This document shows, piece by piece, positions 29,948 to 40,132 of a DNA stretch of 50,016 bases. Below the pieces are notes generated by a model. The model searched no databases and had not been told where the DNA came from. It was given only the letters and a program-made list of their open reading frames with translations. The stretch's first letter is position 1. Each line of letters opens with the position of its first letter. Both the position numbers and the translations under genes were made by a program. The stretch comes from Candidatus Omnitrophota bacterium. Lineage in GTDB: Bacteria > Omnitrophota > Gorgyraeia > Duberdicusellales > Duberdicusellaceae. Where the stretch lies: NCBI GenBank assembly GCA_021159015.1, contig JAGGSQ010000040.1, forward strand, positions 1 through 50,016, in the 5' to 3' direction.

Positions 29948-31831
29948 CTAAACCCTGAATTCCTTCCTCATTCTCTCTATTTCTGCCTTCAGCATGCGGC
30001 AGTATAAATCCAGGCCTACGGCCCACACAAAGCCATGTTGCTGTTGCCCCAAAATATTACCCGCACCCCTCAGCTCCAAATCTCTCATAGCGATATCAAA
30101 ACCTGCTCCTAAATAGGACAGTTTTTCTATTGTCTCCAGACGCTGCCGCGCTGCCGGCGACAAACGTTCTTTCTCCCGGAAAAAAAAGTAAGCATAGGCC
30201 TGGCGGTCAAATCTTCCTACCCGCCCCCTCAATTGGTGTAAATCACCCAGACCAAAATTTTCCGCCCTATCAACAACCAAAGTATTAGCTTGCGGAATAT
30301 CTATCCCTGATTCTACTATAGCCGTAGAAATTAAGCAATCTAATTTTCCTCTCATAAATTCTAACATTACTTTCTTCAAACTTGCTGCGGGCAAAGAACC
30401 ATGAGCTACTCCTATTTTAAGACGCCAGGAAAAGAATGATGTTAATAATCTCCTAATCCTCTCGAGGTCTTTAATGTAAGGCTCTATAATATATATTTGT
30501 CCTCCCCGCTCAACTTCTTGCATGATTGCCCTCTTCAAAATTTGAGGATTAAACTCGCCGGCAAAAGTCTTAACTGCCATCCTCTGCGCCGGAGGAGTAT
30601 TTATAATTGATACGGCCTTTATTCCCCCCAGGCTCATATAAAGAGTACGAGGGATAGGGGTAGCTGTCAAAGTAAGTACATCCACACCAATTTTAAGACG
30701 CTTTATATGCTCCTTCTGCTTTACGCCAAACTTCTGTTCCTCATCTACTATCAAAAGCCCTAAATCTTTGAATTCCACATCAGGAGAAAGTAATCGCTGC
30801 GTTCCGATTACAATATCTACTTTTCCTTTCCTTATCTCAGCCACAATTCTTTTCTGCTCCGCCAGCGTCCGAAAACGACATAATAGTTCAACCCGCAGAG
30901 GAAACTTCTCAATCCTCTGGCGGAAATTTTCAAAATGCTGCTGAGCTAAGATAGTAGTAGGAACCAAAAAAGCAACTTGTTTCGAATCTAAAGCAGCCTT
31001 AAAAGCGGCTCGCATGGCTACTTCCGTCTTGCCATAACCTACATCGCCACAAATAAGTCTATCCATAGGAAAAGGTGACTCCATATCCTTCTTTACCTCT
31101 TGCCACGCTTTCTTTTGGTCTTCTGTTTCTTGGTAGGGGAAACTTGCTTCAAATTCCCTTTGCCAATCGCTTTGCGGTGAAAACTTAAATCCTCCCCATA
31201 CCCGTCGTGCGGCTTCCGCCCGCACCAGCTCTAAGGCAAATTTACGTACATATTTCTGGACTCTTTCTTTAGTTCTTTTCCACTCCGAAGTTGAAAGACG
31301 TGAAAGGGGTGGCTTTACTCTATCTAAACTTACATACTTCTGAAGCAAATAAGCTTTCTCCTGAGGAATATAGAGCTTTTCCTTACGGGCATATTCTATT
31401 TCTAAAAAATCGTACTTCCTGCCTCCTTTCTCAATCTCTTTTCTTCCTCTGTAGATACCAATACCGTAATCAACATGAACCACATAATCCGATTCTTTTA
31501 TGTCCAGAAACCCCAATAAAGGCTCAGAAAGAGAGAAACTTTTTCTTTTTTTCCTTAAAAGAGGCAGAATAATAACGCTATTGTGCTTCTCGATAAAAAA
31601 ACCGCTTTTTATATCAAAACTAACTATCTTTCTGACTGTTTCCCACTCCCACTCAATTCTCAGCGGGTAAACAAACCCTGCCGCAAACACATTCAATACA
31701 TCTCCCCGCCGGCTGAAATCTCCTTCTTCCAGAATAGATTTTACCTGGCGGTAGCCGAAAGAAATTAAAGTCTCAACGACATCTCCCAAAGAAACATCTT
31801 GTCCTGCATATAGAACCAAGCGCTCTGTCAT
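29948..31831 (-). CDS. mfd: Short Mfd-type (transcription-repair coupling factor) translocase
   Basis: RID-like ESDYVVHVDYGIGIYRGRKEIEKGGRKYDFLEIEYARKEKLYIPQE; FPYQETEDQKKAWQEVKKDMESPFPMDRLICGDVGYGKTEVAMRAAFKA; RLLSPDVEFKDLGLLIVDEEQKFGVKQKE; LRGAGNILGQQQHGFVWAVG. Start set to MTERLVLYAG (about 627 aa). Confidence 0.9.
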   Translation of the reverse strand: MTERLVLYAGQDVSLGDVVETLISFGYRQVKSILEEGDFSRRGDVLNVFAAGFVYPLRIEWEWETVRKIVSFDIKSGFFIEKHNSVIILPLLRKKRKSFSLSEPLLGFLDIKESDYVVHVDYGIGIYRGRKEIEKGGRKYDFLEIEYARKEKLYIPQEKAYLLQKYVSLDRVKPPLSRLSTSEWKRTKERVQKYVRKFALELVRAEAARRVWGGFKFSPQSDWQREFEASFPYQETEDQKKAWQEVKKDMESPFPMDRLICGDVGYGKTEVAMRAAFKAALDSKQVAFLVPTTILAQQHFENFRQRIEKFPLRVELLCRFRTLAEQKRIVAEIRKGKVDIVIGTQRLLSPDVEFKDLGLLIVDEEQKFGVKQKEHIKRLKIGVDVLTLTATPIPRTLYMSLGGIKAVSIINTPPAQRMAVKTFAGEFNPQILKRAIMQEVERGGQIYIIEPYIKDLERIRRLLTSFFSWRLKIGVAHGSLPAASLKKVMLEFMRGKLDCLISTAIVESGIDIPQANTLVVDRAENFGLGDLHQLRGRVGRFDRQAYAYFFFREKERLSPAARQRLETIEKLSYLGAGFDIAMRDLELRGAGNILGQQQHGFVWAVGLDLYCRMLKAEIERMRKEFRV

Positions 31832-31862
31832 TTTATTTCTACTCTCCAGACACAAATTAAGT

Positions 31863-32780
31863 TTAAAGAGAAGAAGGGGGAAAACACAATTCTTTAAAAA
31901 AACAATGGCGGCACCTGTATTGCTGCCTTTGGGGGACAAAGTTATCAATCACTGCCTGGTTATTATCTACATCTACTAATCTCTCTTTCATCGCTTTCAG
32001 ACTTTTGTCTATATAGTCTGTCAGTTCCTGCGGAGAAATATTCGCTATTGCTTTTAGAGAGAAATCGTCTTGAGTCAGATATACGGGATAAAGCCTGATG
32101 GCGCTATACTCGACACCCCAGGACTTCTGGGCATAAAACGCGTAAGCCTGAAGCTGGAGTCTATCTTGATAAGATTCTCTGCCCGTTTTCCAGTCATAAA
32201 GATAAACAAGGCCGTCTCTTTTTATGGCAAAATCTATCTTAATATAAATCTTAACACCGGAATAATAAAAACTTCTCAATTCTTCCAGACTAAGATAATC
32301 CTCTCCTTCTGCATCTTCTAATTTTTCCAGGATCCCCAAATCATAGAACCTCTTAATACTTTTTGCTATTTTTTCTTCAAACTTTTCCTTTCCTAAATCA
32401 TTAAGAGACTTATTTTCGTAGTAGTGCTCAAAGAGATTAAGACTACCTTTTATATTATACCGCCACATTTGATTGGCTGATTGTTCTATACCTTGATAGA
32501 AAATTTTTTCAGCTTTAGCTAAGGCGGCGGAAAGAGAAATTGATGTATGCTGCTTCTTCCCTCTAATTACCCACTCTATTATCTGATGTGACACATCCCC
32601 TGCCCACAAATCAAGGTTCTTCATATTCTTGAACAAATAGGCTTTCCGAGATAAGAGAGAAGCATTCCTTTCCCAGCCACCCCAGGCGGCGTAATAATAG
32701 TAATAATATTGGCGCAGGCATTCTCTAAATATGCGGTCACGCGAAAAAGACCAGCTGAGTTCGTTTTTAAAATCAGCCAT
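31863..32780 (-). CDS. PD-(D/E)XK nuclease superfamily protein (RecB/Cas4-like) with a putative Fe-S Cys set
   Basis: N-terminal SWSFSRDRIFRECLRQYYYYYYA; KIDFAIKRDGLVYLYDWKTGRESYQDRLQLQAYAFYAQ; C-terminal CRHCFFKELCF. Confidence 0.82.
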   Translation of the reverse strand: MADFKNELSWSFSRDRIFRECLRQYYYYYYAAWGGWERNASLLSRKAYLFKNMKNLDLWAGDVSHQIIEWVIRGKKQHTSISLSAALAKAEKIFYQGIEQSANQMWRYNIKGSLNLFEHYYENKSLNDLGKEKFEEKIAKSIKRFYDLGILEKLEDAEGEDYLSLEELRSFYYSGVKIYIKIDFAIKRDGLVYLYDWKTGRESYQDRLQLQAYAFYAQKSWGVEYSAIRLYPVYLTQDDFSLKAIANISPQELTDYIDKSLKAMKERLVDVDNNQAVIDNFVPQRQQYRCRHCFFKELCFPPSSL

Positions 32781-32792
32781 AGCTATAAAAAT

Positions 32793-34949
32793 TTATTTCT
32801 TGCGACCCTTTCTCCGCAGAAGAATCACAAGAGGCGAGGCAATATAAATAGAAGAGTAAGTACCGCTCACAAATCCTACTAAAAGAGCAAATGAGAAGCT
32901 TTTCAGATTCTGGCTACCGACAAAATAAAGACAAAGAACTACCAAAATTGTAGTAAGAGAAGTAATTACCGTACGTGAAAGTGTCTGATTTATAGCTTGA
33001 TTTATCACTTCCGAAAGCGTCTTCTTGTATAGACGCGGCGAGATCTCTCTAATGCGGTCATAAACAACAATAGTATCATTAATTGAATAACCGGCAATTG
33101 TCAATAAAGCCGTCACTATCAATAAGTCTATCTGGTGAGAGAAGAAAAGCAGAAATCCTAAAGCAATAAGTATATCATGGAAAAGTGCTACTACGGCAGA
33201 AAGAGCAAAATCAAAATGTTTGAATCTCAAGGTAATATAAAATAAAATGCCTATAATGGCAAAGAAAATAGCCCCCCAGGCTTTCTTCTTAAGAAGCCTG
33301 CCTACTACCGGCCCTACTTTTTCCATTCTTAAAATATGGTAAGGAGCAAAATTGCTATCAAGGACTCTTTTAACTTGAGCAAAAGTATCTTCGGAACTTT
33401 TTATGCCCAGAGTATTCTTCTGCGACTTAAAATCATAAAGAGTAATATCTTTCAATCCAGCCTGCAAGAGAAGCTTGCGCACTTTAGCCAGGTCAATATT
33501 TTTGTCAAATTTATATTCCTGAATCTGACCACCGGTAAAATCTATACCGTATATGCTCTGGCCGCGCATGCCAAATAGATATATTCCTACGGCTATAATA
33601 ATTGTAGAAGCAAACAAACAAAATTTTACCTTGGAAATAAAATCAAAATGGGGATTTTTTAAGAGAGTCATCATTGCCAGATTCTTAGAATGCCTCTTTT
33701 TCGCAATGAATTCCAGCATCATGCGGCTAAATACTAAAGCTGTAAACATACTGGCTACAATTCCCAAGCTCAAAGTTATACCAAAACCTTTAATCGGGCC
33801 GGTGCCGAAAATAAAAAGACACAAAGCCGCAATTAAGGTAGTAACATTGGAATCAAATATTGTCTTAAAAGCCCTTTCATACCCCAGCTTAAGGGCAAAA
33901 GATAAAGGCCTCCCCAACGAAAGCTCTTCTCTAATCCTTTCATATATCAGCACATTGGCATCTACAGCCATACCTAAAGTAAGAATAATACCGGCAATTC
34001 CCGGCAAAGTAAGTGTAGCATGCAAAAAAGAAAGGCCGGCTAAAATAAGAAGTAGATTAAAACCTAAGGCCAATACTGCTACCACACCGGCGAGAAAATA
34101 ATATATCACCATAAAAGTGCTTACCGCTATAACTCCTAAGACTGTCGCCTTAATTCCTCTTCGTATAGAATCTTCTCCCAGTAAAGGCCCCACCGTTCTT
34201 TCCTCTTCTACCCGCAGGGGACAGGGCAAAGCACCCGAACGCAAAACCAAACTTAAATCATTAGCCTCTTCCAGAGAATAGTTACCCGTGATCTGAGCGT
34301 TACCAGAAAGAATAGGTTCCTTTATTACCGGCGCCGTCTTCACCTTGCCATCTAAAATTATAGCCAGCCTTCTTCCTACATTTTCCTCAGTAATCTTGGC
34401 AAATTTCTTGCTGCCTTGCGCATTAAACTTCAAGCTTACATAAGGCATACCTAAAGAACCAAAACCAACTTGGGCATCTTCTAAATCCGCGCCGGTGATT
34501 AAAGCTTTTTTCTTAAGAAGAATCTTTTCACCCTGATAAGGAGCCCAAATATGCTCAGAATCCAGCTTCTTCTTGTTAGCCTCAATAACTTTTTCATCAT
34601 CCTCTACCAGCTTAAACTCTAAAAGGGCCGTCTGGCCGATTATCTTTAAAGCCCTCTCTCTGTCTACTACTCCCGGCAGTTGAATGAGAAGCTCATCTTC
34701 TCCCTGAGGCTGAATTACCGGTTCTTTCACTCCCAGTTCATCAATACGGTTTCTGATAATCTCCAAGGCCCGCTCCGAGGCACCTCTTTTTTCTTTAGCA
34801 GTAAGACCGCTGGTATCCACCTTCATTACCAGATGCATACCACCCTTCAAATCAAGGCCTAAATTTATTTTCTCCTGGAGAGGGTAAACTAACAGAAAAC
34901 TTGCTACTAAAAGGAAAGATACAATTATAAGACGGTGGGGCTGTTTCAC
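32793..34949 (-). CDS. secDF: SecD-SecF fusion preprotein translocase subunit
   Basis: INLGLDLKGGMHLVMKVD; GIAGIILTLGMAVDANVLIYERIREEL; second half YGIDFTGGQIQEYKF..LTIAGYSINDTIVVYDRIREI. Confidence 0.96.
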   Translation of the reverse strand: MKQPHRLIIVSFLLVASFLLVYPLQEKINLGLDLKGGMHLVMKVDTSGLTAKEKRGASERALEIIRNRIDELGVKEPVIQPQGEDELLIQLPGVVDRERALKIIGQTALLEFKLVEDDEKVIEANKKKLDSEHIWAPYQGEKILLKKKALITGADLEDAQVGFGSLGMPYVSLKFNAQGSKKFAKITEENVGRRLAIILDGKVKTAPVIKEPILSGNAQITGNYSLEEANDLSLVLRSGALPCPLRVEEERTVGPLLGEDSIRRGIKATVLGVIAVSTFMVIYYFLAGVVAVLALGFNLLLILAGLSFLHATLTLPGIAGIILTLGMAVDANVLIYERIREELSLGRPLSFALKLGYERAFKTIFDSNVTTLIAALCLFIFGTGPIKGFGITLSLGIVASMFTALVFSRMMLEFIAKKRHSKNLAMMTLLKNPHFDFISKVKFCLFASTIIIAVGIYLFGMRGQSIYGIDFTGGQIQEYKFDKNIDLAKVRKLLLQAGLKDITLYDFKSQKNTLGIKSSEDTFAQVKRVLDSNFAPYHILRMEKVGPVVGRLLKKKAWGAIFFAIIGILFYITLRFKHFDFALSAVVALFHDILIALGFLLFFSHQIDLLIVTALLTIAGYSINDTIVVYDRIREISPRLYKKTLSEVINQAINQTLSRTVITSLTTILVVLCLYFVGSQNLKSFSFALLVGFVSGTYSSIYIASPLVILLRRKGRKK

Positions 34950-34950
34950 T

Positions 34951-35217
34951 TTAAACTACAGAAGCTACAGCAGTTTTATCTATCTCTATCTTAATATTGT
35001 CGTCCACTCTTATCACAAAAGTTTTTTCTTTAATATTAACTACGGTACCATGAATACCGCCGATGGTCACAACTTCATCATTTTTTTTAATGTTTTTTAT
35101 CATCTCGGCGTGTTTACGTTGCTGCTTTTTCTGCGGCATAATTACTAAAAAGTAGAAAACTATAAAAATCAGCAGCAAAGGCATTATGCCAATTATACCC
35201 GGGGTTTGAGTTTGCAT
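34951..35217 (-). CDS. yajC: Preprotein translocase subunit YajC
   Basis: LLLIFIVFYFLVIMPQKKQQRKHAEMIKNIKKNDEVVTIGGIHGTVVNIKEKTFVIRV. Confidence 0.93.
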   Translation of the reverse strand: MQTQTPGIIGIMPLLLIFIVFYFLVIMPQKKQQRKHAEMIKNIKKNDEVVTIGGIHGTVVNIKEKTFVIRVDDNIKIEIDKTAVASVV

Positions 35218-35218
35218 G

Positions 35219-35485
35219 TTATTTCTCCTCTTTTTTATTCTTTCTCTGATAGTTCCTGAAGAGAGAAACTACTGTTTCAGATGGCTCTGCTCCTTTTTTA
35301 ACCCAATCTTGGTATTTGTCTACATCAACTTTAAGCAAAACCGGATTTTGCGAAGGGTCGTAATAACCTAAAGAATCAACAAATTTACCATCTCGCTTGC
35401 GGCTTCTCTCTATAACTACTATTTTAAAATGGTGCCTGCGCTTAATGGATTTCCCTGCTCTCTGCAATCTTATCCTCAAACTCAT
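35219..35485 (-). CDS. rpsP: 30S ribosomal protein S16
   Basis: LRIRLQRAGKSIKRRHHFKIVVIERSRKRDGKFVDSLGYYDP. Confidence 0.96.
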   Translation of the reverse strand: MSLRIRLQRAGKSIKRRHHFKIVVIERSRKRDGKFVDSLGYYDPSQNPVLLKVDVDKYQDWVKKGAEPSETVVSLFRNYQRKNKKEEK

Positions 35486-35571
35486 ACTTTCCTCCGCTTA
35501 TCTTTCCTCTGACATCTATGCCACAATATTTAACCAGTTTAGCGAAAAAACATTCAAAATCAAGAAAAAAA

Positions 35572-37053
35572 TTAAGCACCTTCTGCTAAACTTACCGCTT
35601 TCAGTAAAGCCTTAGCTTTATGGAAAGTTTCATAGTATTCACGCCGGGGTTTAGAATTCAGGACTATACCTGCTCCTGCCTGTACAAAAGCTACATTTTT
35701 CCTGGCAACAATTGTTCTGATAACAATGGCCGTATCTATGTTGCCCGAGAAAGAAAAATAACCTATGCACCCGGCATAAATCCCCCGCGGCTGCGGCTCA
35801 AGCTCCTCAATTATCTGCATAGCCCGAATCTTGGGGGCGCCGCTTACGGTCCCGGCCGGGAAACAAGCCCGCAAGGCATCAAAAGCTGTTTTCCCTTTAG
35901 CAAGCCTTGCTCTTACTTCACTTACAATGTGCATAACTGCAGAGAAGCGCTCAATCTTCATAAACTCAGAAACTCTGACGGTATTTTTCTCCGCTACCCT
36001 CCCTAAATCATTTCGCCCTAAATCCAGAAGCATAATATGTTCCGCCCGCTCCTTTTCATCCTGGAGAAGTTCGGATGCTAACTGTCTGTCTTCCTCTTCT
36101 GTGCGGCCGCGAGGACGCGTACCGGCAATAGGACGCGTAACGATTTCTCTCTTCTCGCATCTCAAAAGCATCTCGGGAGAAGAGCCAATTATGTTAAGAC
36201 CCTCAAAGTGCAAAAAATACATATAAGCAGAAGGATTGAGAAAACGCAGATAGCGGTAGACAGTAAAAGGAGTAGCAGAAAACTTAATGCGAAACGCCTG
36301 CGACAAAACTACCTGAATTATATCGCCTCTGCGGATATAAGACTTAGCCTTTTTCACGGCCTTTATGAACTCTTGATAAGAGAAATTAGAAGCAAATCTT
36401 GCGGGTAAAACTTTTCTCAGATAAAGAGGCATAACTCTTCTTGTCTTTTTGCTCAAACTTACTATCTGAAGCAAGTTTTTTCTTTCTCTCTCGTAAACCT
36501 TCCGTCTATTTTTAGAGCTGAGATTTTTCTCAGGCATAACTACAAAGTTAACAAAGCGCAATGTCTTTCTTAAATGGTCAAAAATTATCAAATACTTAGT
36601 AAACACGAGTTGAGAATCAAAGTTTTTTTTCTTTATTTCTTTCTTTTCCAGAACCGGCTCAAAAAGCCTGATGTTCTCATATCCTAAAAATCCTACGAAC
36701 CCTCCACTGAAACGCACTCCCCTTATGCCTTTAACACGGAACTTTCTCATAAATTTCTCCAATTCCTTCAATACATCCGTAGTAGTAATAAAATGGGAAG
36801 TCTCTTTTTGAAGAAAGTCCTTAATAGTAATTTCTCTGCCGCGGTTAGAAAAAAGATAAAGCGGCTCGAACCCTATAAAAGAAAAACGTGAGATTTTTTC
36901 CTCTCCTTCTACTGACTCCAAAAGGAAACTATAATGGCGTTTAGGCAAGCTGAAATACAAATCAACGGGGCCGACAAAGTCCGAAATAACTTCTATACTT
37001 AAAGGTATAACATTATAATCTTTACTTGCTTTTATAAATTCTGCCAAAGTCAA
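35572..37053 (-). CDS. trpE: Anthranilate synthase component I
   Basis: TRPIAGTRPRGRTEEEDRQLASELLQDEKERAEHIMLLDLGRNDLGRVAEKNTVRVSEFMKIERFSAVMHIVSEVRARL..PAGTVSGAPKIRAMQIIEELEP. Start re-set to TTG at 37053 preceded by GGGAGGAAAT; track start (37119) lies inside hisI. Confidence 0.88.
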   Translation of the reverse strand: MTLAEFIKASKDYNVIPLSIEVISDFVGPVDLYFSLPKRHYSFLLESVEGEEKISRFSFIGFEPLYLFSNRGREITIKDFLQKETSHFITTTDVLKELEKFMRKFRVKGIRGVRFSGGFVGFLGYENIRLFEPVLEKKEIKKKNFDSQLVFTKYLIIFDHLRKTLRFVNFVVMPEKNLSSKNRRKVYERERKNLLQIVSLSKKTRRVMPLYLRKVLPARFASNFSYQEFIKAVKKAKSYIRRGDIIQVVLSQAFRIKFSATPFTVYRYLRFLNPSAYMYFLHFEGLNIIGSSPEMLLRCEKREIVTRPIAGTRPRGRTEEEDRQLASELLQDEKERAEHIMLLDLGRNDLGRVAEKNTVRVSEFMKIERFSAVMHIVSEVRARLAKGKTAFDALRACFPAGTVSGAPKIRAMQIIEELEPQPRGIYAGCIGYFSFSGNIDTAIVIRTIVARKNVAFVQAGAGIVLNSKPRREYYETFHKAKALLKAVSLAEGA

Positions 37054-37067
37054 GCTAATTTCCTCCC

Positions 37068-37424
37068 TTACTTCTTCACCATCTCCCGATAGAAGCAGCT
37101 CCAGCTTCCCGTATGGCAAGCCACACCTTTCTGATCTACTACTATTAAAAGGGTATCTCCATCACAATCGTAATAAATATGTTTTATCTTCTGAATATGC
37201 CCGGAAGTCTCTCCTTTACGCCAGAGTTTCTGGCGTGAACGAGAGAAAAAACAGGTTCTCCTCTCTTTGAAGCTAATTTCCAAAGACTCCCGGTTCATGT
37301 AAGCCAGCATAAGCACATCTTTGGTTTTGGCATCCTGGATAATGGCGGGGATTAAACCTCTGCTGTCAAATTTAAGCTCTCCTAAAGCTTGTGAGAAGTT
37401 GTGTCGAGTGATTTCTTTCTTCAT
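37068..37424 (-). CDS. hisI: Phosphoribosyl-AMP cyclohydrolase
   Basis: [89 protein letters not shown]. Confidence 0.96.
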   Translation of the reverse strand: MKKEITRHNFSQALGELKFDSRGLIPAIIQDAKTKDVLMLAYMNRESLEISFKERRTCFFSRSRQKLWRKGETSGHIQKIKHIYYDCDGDTLLIVVDQKGVACHTGSWSCFYREMVKK

Positions 37425-38179
37425 AATCTTACTTCCACTCCTTTTCTTTTTAAATAATTTTTAATATATTTTACGCTATATCTTCTATAATGAAAGACCG
37501 AAGCGGCAAGAGCCGCCTGAGCTCCCCCGTAAGTCAAGACTTCATAGAAATGCTCTGGCTTCCCCGCACCGCCAGAGGCAATTACCGGAATTTTTACTGC
37601 CCGCGAAACTCTACGCGTAAGTCCATAATCATAACCGTCCTTAGTCCCATCAAAATCCATACTGGTAAGCAATATTTCTCCTGCCCCTCTCTTCTCTACC
37701 TCTTTTGCCCAGCTTACCGCATCCAGAGAGGTTTTTTTTCTTCCTCCCTCGATAAAAACTCCCCAACGATGAGCGGAAGTTTTTTTGGCGTCAATAGCCA
37801 CTACTATACATTGATTTCCGAAACGGCGTGCCGCCTGAGTAACAAAGTCAGGTTTTCTTACGGCATGCGTATTAATAGAGACTTTATCTGCTCCACTGCG
37901 CAAAATATCGCCTATCTCCTCCAAATTCTTTATACCTCCCCCTACCGTAAAAGGAATAAACAGCTTGCGGCTTACTCTCTTTACCAGATTAATCACTATC
38001 TTTCTCCTCTGCCAGCTGGCGGTAATATCTAAAAATACCAGTTCGTCCGCCAGCTCTTTATCATAAAAAAGAGCATTCTTCAGAGCAGAACCAGCATCTT
38101 TCAAATTACGAAAATTTACTCCTTTAACTACTCTTCCCTTATCTATATCTAAACAGGGAATGATGCGTTTAGCTAACAT
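37421..38179 (-). CDS. hisF: Imidazole glycerol phosphate synthase cyclase subunit
   Basis: [72 protein letters not shown]. Confidence 0.97.
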   Translation of the reverse strand: MLAKRIIPCLDIDKGRVVKGVNFRNLKDAGSALKNALFYDKELADELVFLDITASWQRRKIVINLVKRVSRKLFIPFTVGGGIKNLEEIGDILRSGADKVSINTHAVRKPDFVTQAARRFGNQCIVVAIDAKKTSAHRWGVFIEGGRKKTSLDAVSWAKEVEKRGAGEILLTSMDFDGTKDGYDYGLTRRVSRAVKIPVIASGGAGKPEHFYEVLTYGGAQAALAASVFHYRRYSVKYIKNYLKRKGVEVRL

Positions 38180-38894
38180 CTTTCTCTAACGCTTTCTTGG
38201 CTTCCGGCAGCTTTATTTTTCCCTCGTACAAAGCCTTACCCAAAATCACGCCAAATATAGAGTCTAGTTCTTTATTTATCTTCCTTATATCCGCCAGCGA
38301 GCTTAATCCTCCTGAAAGAATATAGTGAGGGCCGCGGCAGGAAATTATCTTCTTCATCGTTTCTATATTCGGCCCGCCCAAAGTGCCATCACGGCTTATG
38401 TCAGTATAAATTACCCATTTTACTCCCAGTCTTTTAACAATCTCTGCCATTTCTAAAACATTTACCGGCGTTCTCTCCTGCCAGCCTTCAATCGCCACAT
38501 TCATACCTACCGCATCAATACTCACAGCAACTTTTTCGCCGAATTTCTTAACTGCCTGCTTAAGAAAGTCCTCATCCAAAGCACGCGTTCCAATAATAGC
38601 CCGCCGCGCACCGGCTCTCAAAACCTCTTCTATCTTACTCAGACTTCGCAATCCTCCTCCTACCTCTACATCCAGTGATATCTCTTTTGTAATTTTCTCT
38701 ATTACCCCAAGGTTAGTTCCTCCTCCCCAGGCAGCATCCAAATCAATAATGTGCAGAGCATCTGCCCCTTCTTTCTGCCAACGCCGGGCAAATTCTAAAG
38801 GGCTGCTCCCGTAGACTTTGAAATCTCCTTTCTTTCCCTGACGCAGGCGCACAACTTTCCCTTTTGAAATATCTATAGCCGCAATAAGTTTCAT
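38169..38894 (-). CDS. hisA: Phosphoribosylformimino-5-aminoimidazole carboxamide ribotide isomerase
   Basis: [79 protein letters not shown]. Confidence 0.96.
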   Translation of the reverse strand: MKLIAAIDISKGKVVRLRQGKKGDFKVYGSSPLEFARRWQKEGADALHIIDLDAAWGGGTNLGVIEKITKEISLDVEVGGGLRSLSKIEEVLRAGARRAIIGTRALDEDFLKQAVKKFGEKVAVSIDAVGMNVAIEGWQERTPVNVLEMAEIVKRLGVKWVIYTDISRDGTLGGPNIETMKKIISCRGPHYILSGGLSSLADIRKINKELDSIFGVILGKALYEGKIKLPEAKKALEKDVS

Positions 38895-39496
38895 ACTGCT
38901 TTAAGAAAGTTTTCCAGTAACCTCAAGCCTGCTTTCTGGCTTTTTTCCGGATGAAACTGAACCGCATAAATATTGTCTTTAACTATTACCGAAGAAAATT
39001 TAATACCATAATCAGTAAAGGCTGCTGTAAGCTCTGCCTCTTCAGGCACAACATAATAAGAATGAGCAAAGTAAAAAAAACTATTATCAGGAATCTTACG
39101 AAATATATCCCGCCGCCGCTGGATACTAATCTGATTCCAGCCCATATGGGGAACGGTTAATTTGCGACTACGAAATTTTTTCACTCTCCCTTTAAGTATC
39201 CCCAACCCTCTTATTCTTCCGGATTCTTCGCTCTCCTCAAAAAGAAGCTGCAGGCCTAAACATATCCCTAAAAAGGGACGCCCTCTTTTTATAAAACGTA
39301 CGAGTTCCTCTCGCATCCGGCGCTTGATAATATTCTTCATTCCCCAGGAGAAATCTCCTACGCCGGGAAGAATCAGTTTATCAGCCTTTTTGATATCGGT
39401 GGCGCGGTTTGAGAAACACACCGAGAAACCCAAAAAAGATATGGCCTTCTTGACGCTTTCTAAGTTCCCTGCCCCGTAATCAACAACTACAACCAT
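38891..39496 (-). CDS. hisH: Imidazole glycerol phosphate synthase glutaminase subunit
   Basis: VVVVDYGAGNLESVKKAISFLG; LILPGVGDFSWGM; PFLGICLGLQLLFEESEE; AVQFHPEKSQKAGLRLLENF. Confidence 0.96.
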   Translation of the reverse strand: MVVVVDYGAGNLESVKKAISFLGFSVCFSNRATDIKKADKLILPGVGDFSWGMKNIIKRRMREELVRFIKRGRPFLGICLGLQLLFEESEESGRIRGLGILKGRVKKFRSRKLTVPHMGWNQISIQRRRDIFRKIPDNSFFYFAHSYYVVPEEAELTAAFTDYGIKFSSVIVKDNIYAVQFHPEKSQKAGLRLLENFLKAV

Positions 39497-39499
39497 GGC

Positions 39500-40090
39500 C
39501 TAAGCTTCTATGCGGCCTTTGGTGGAAGGAATTCCTTTTTTTCTTTTGTCTTTCTGGCAGGCCTGACGTAAGGAAAGAGCTAGAGCTTTAAAACAACTTT
39601 CCAGAATATGGTGAAAATCGTCTCCCTTCAGTATATCCACATGCAGACTTATCTGAGCTGTATGTACAAAAGCGCGCAGAAACTGATGAAAATAACTAAA
39701 GCTATAATTTTCACCCTTTAGCCTTTTTTTAAGCGGATTAATATCCAAAAAAGCCCGGCCGGATATATCTACCACACAACGAGCTTCTGCTTCATCGAGT
39801 ATACTATAAGCAAAGCCAAAGCGCACCAGCCTCGCCTTACTACCCAGAGCTTTCTTAAAAGCCTGCCCCAGGGCTATGCCTATATCTTCGTTAGTATGAT
39901 GAATATCTACCTCTAAATCGCCCCTGGCCTTGAGCTGCAGGTCAAAAAGTCCGTGTTTTGCCAGTTGGGCCAGCATATGGTCCAGGAAAGAAATTTTCGT
40001 TTTTATGTCGTATTCGCCCTGGCCATCTAAATTGAGAGCTATTTCAATTTCTGTTTCGTGCGTTTTTCTCTTTACTTTTACTTTTCTCAT
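39500..40090 (-). CDS. hisB: Imidazoleglycerol-phosphate dehydratase
   Basis: KTKISFLDHMLAQLAKHGLFDLQLKARGDLEVDIHHTNEDIGIALGQAF; KGDDFHHILESCFKALALSLRQAC. Confidence 0.96.
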   Translation of the reverse strand: MRKVKVKRKTHETEIEIALNLDGQGEYDIKTKISFLDHMLAQLAKHGLFDLQLKARGDLEVDIHHTNEDIGIALGQAFKKALGSKARLVRFGFAYSILDEAEARCVVDISGRAFLDINPLKKRLKGENYSFSYFHQFLRAFVHTAQISLHVDILKGDDFHHILESCFKALALSLRQACQKDKRKKGIPSTKGRIEA

Positions 40091-40132
40091 CCTAAACTAA
40101 TTTTAACAACAATACCCGCGCTTGCAAGCTTT

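Noticed and set aside
31832-31948. N-terminal extension of Mfd (MITLSPKGSNTGAAIVFLKNC...)
   Set aside because: Overlaps the 3' end of the PD-(D/E)XK gene; MTERLVLYAG start at 31831 fits better
33336-34101. Plus-strand ORFs antisense to secDF (including 182 aa at 33553-34101)
   Set aside because: Low-complexity shadow translation; secDF is clearly coding on the minus strand
37054-37119. N-terminal extension of TrpE ([22 protein letters not shown])
   Set aside because: Overlaps hisI coding; a TTG start at 37053 with a good SD is more credible
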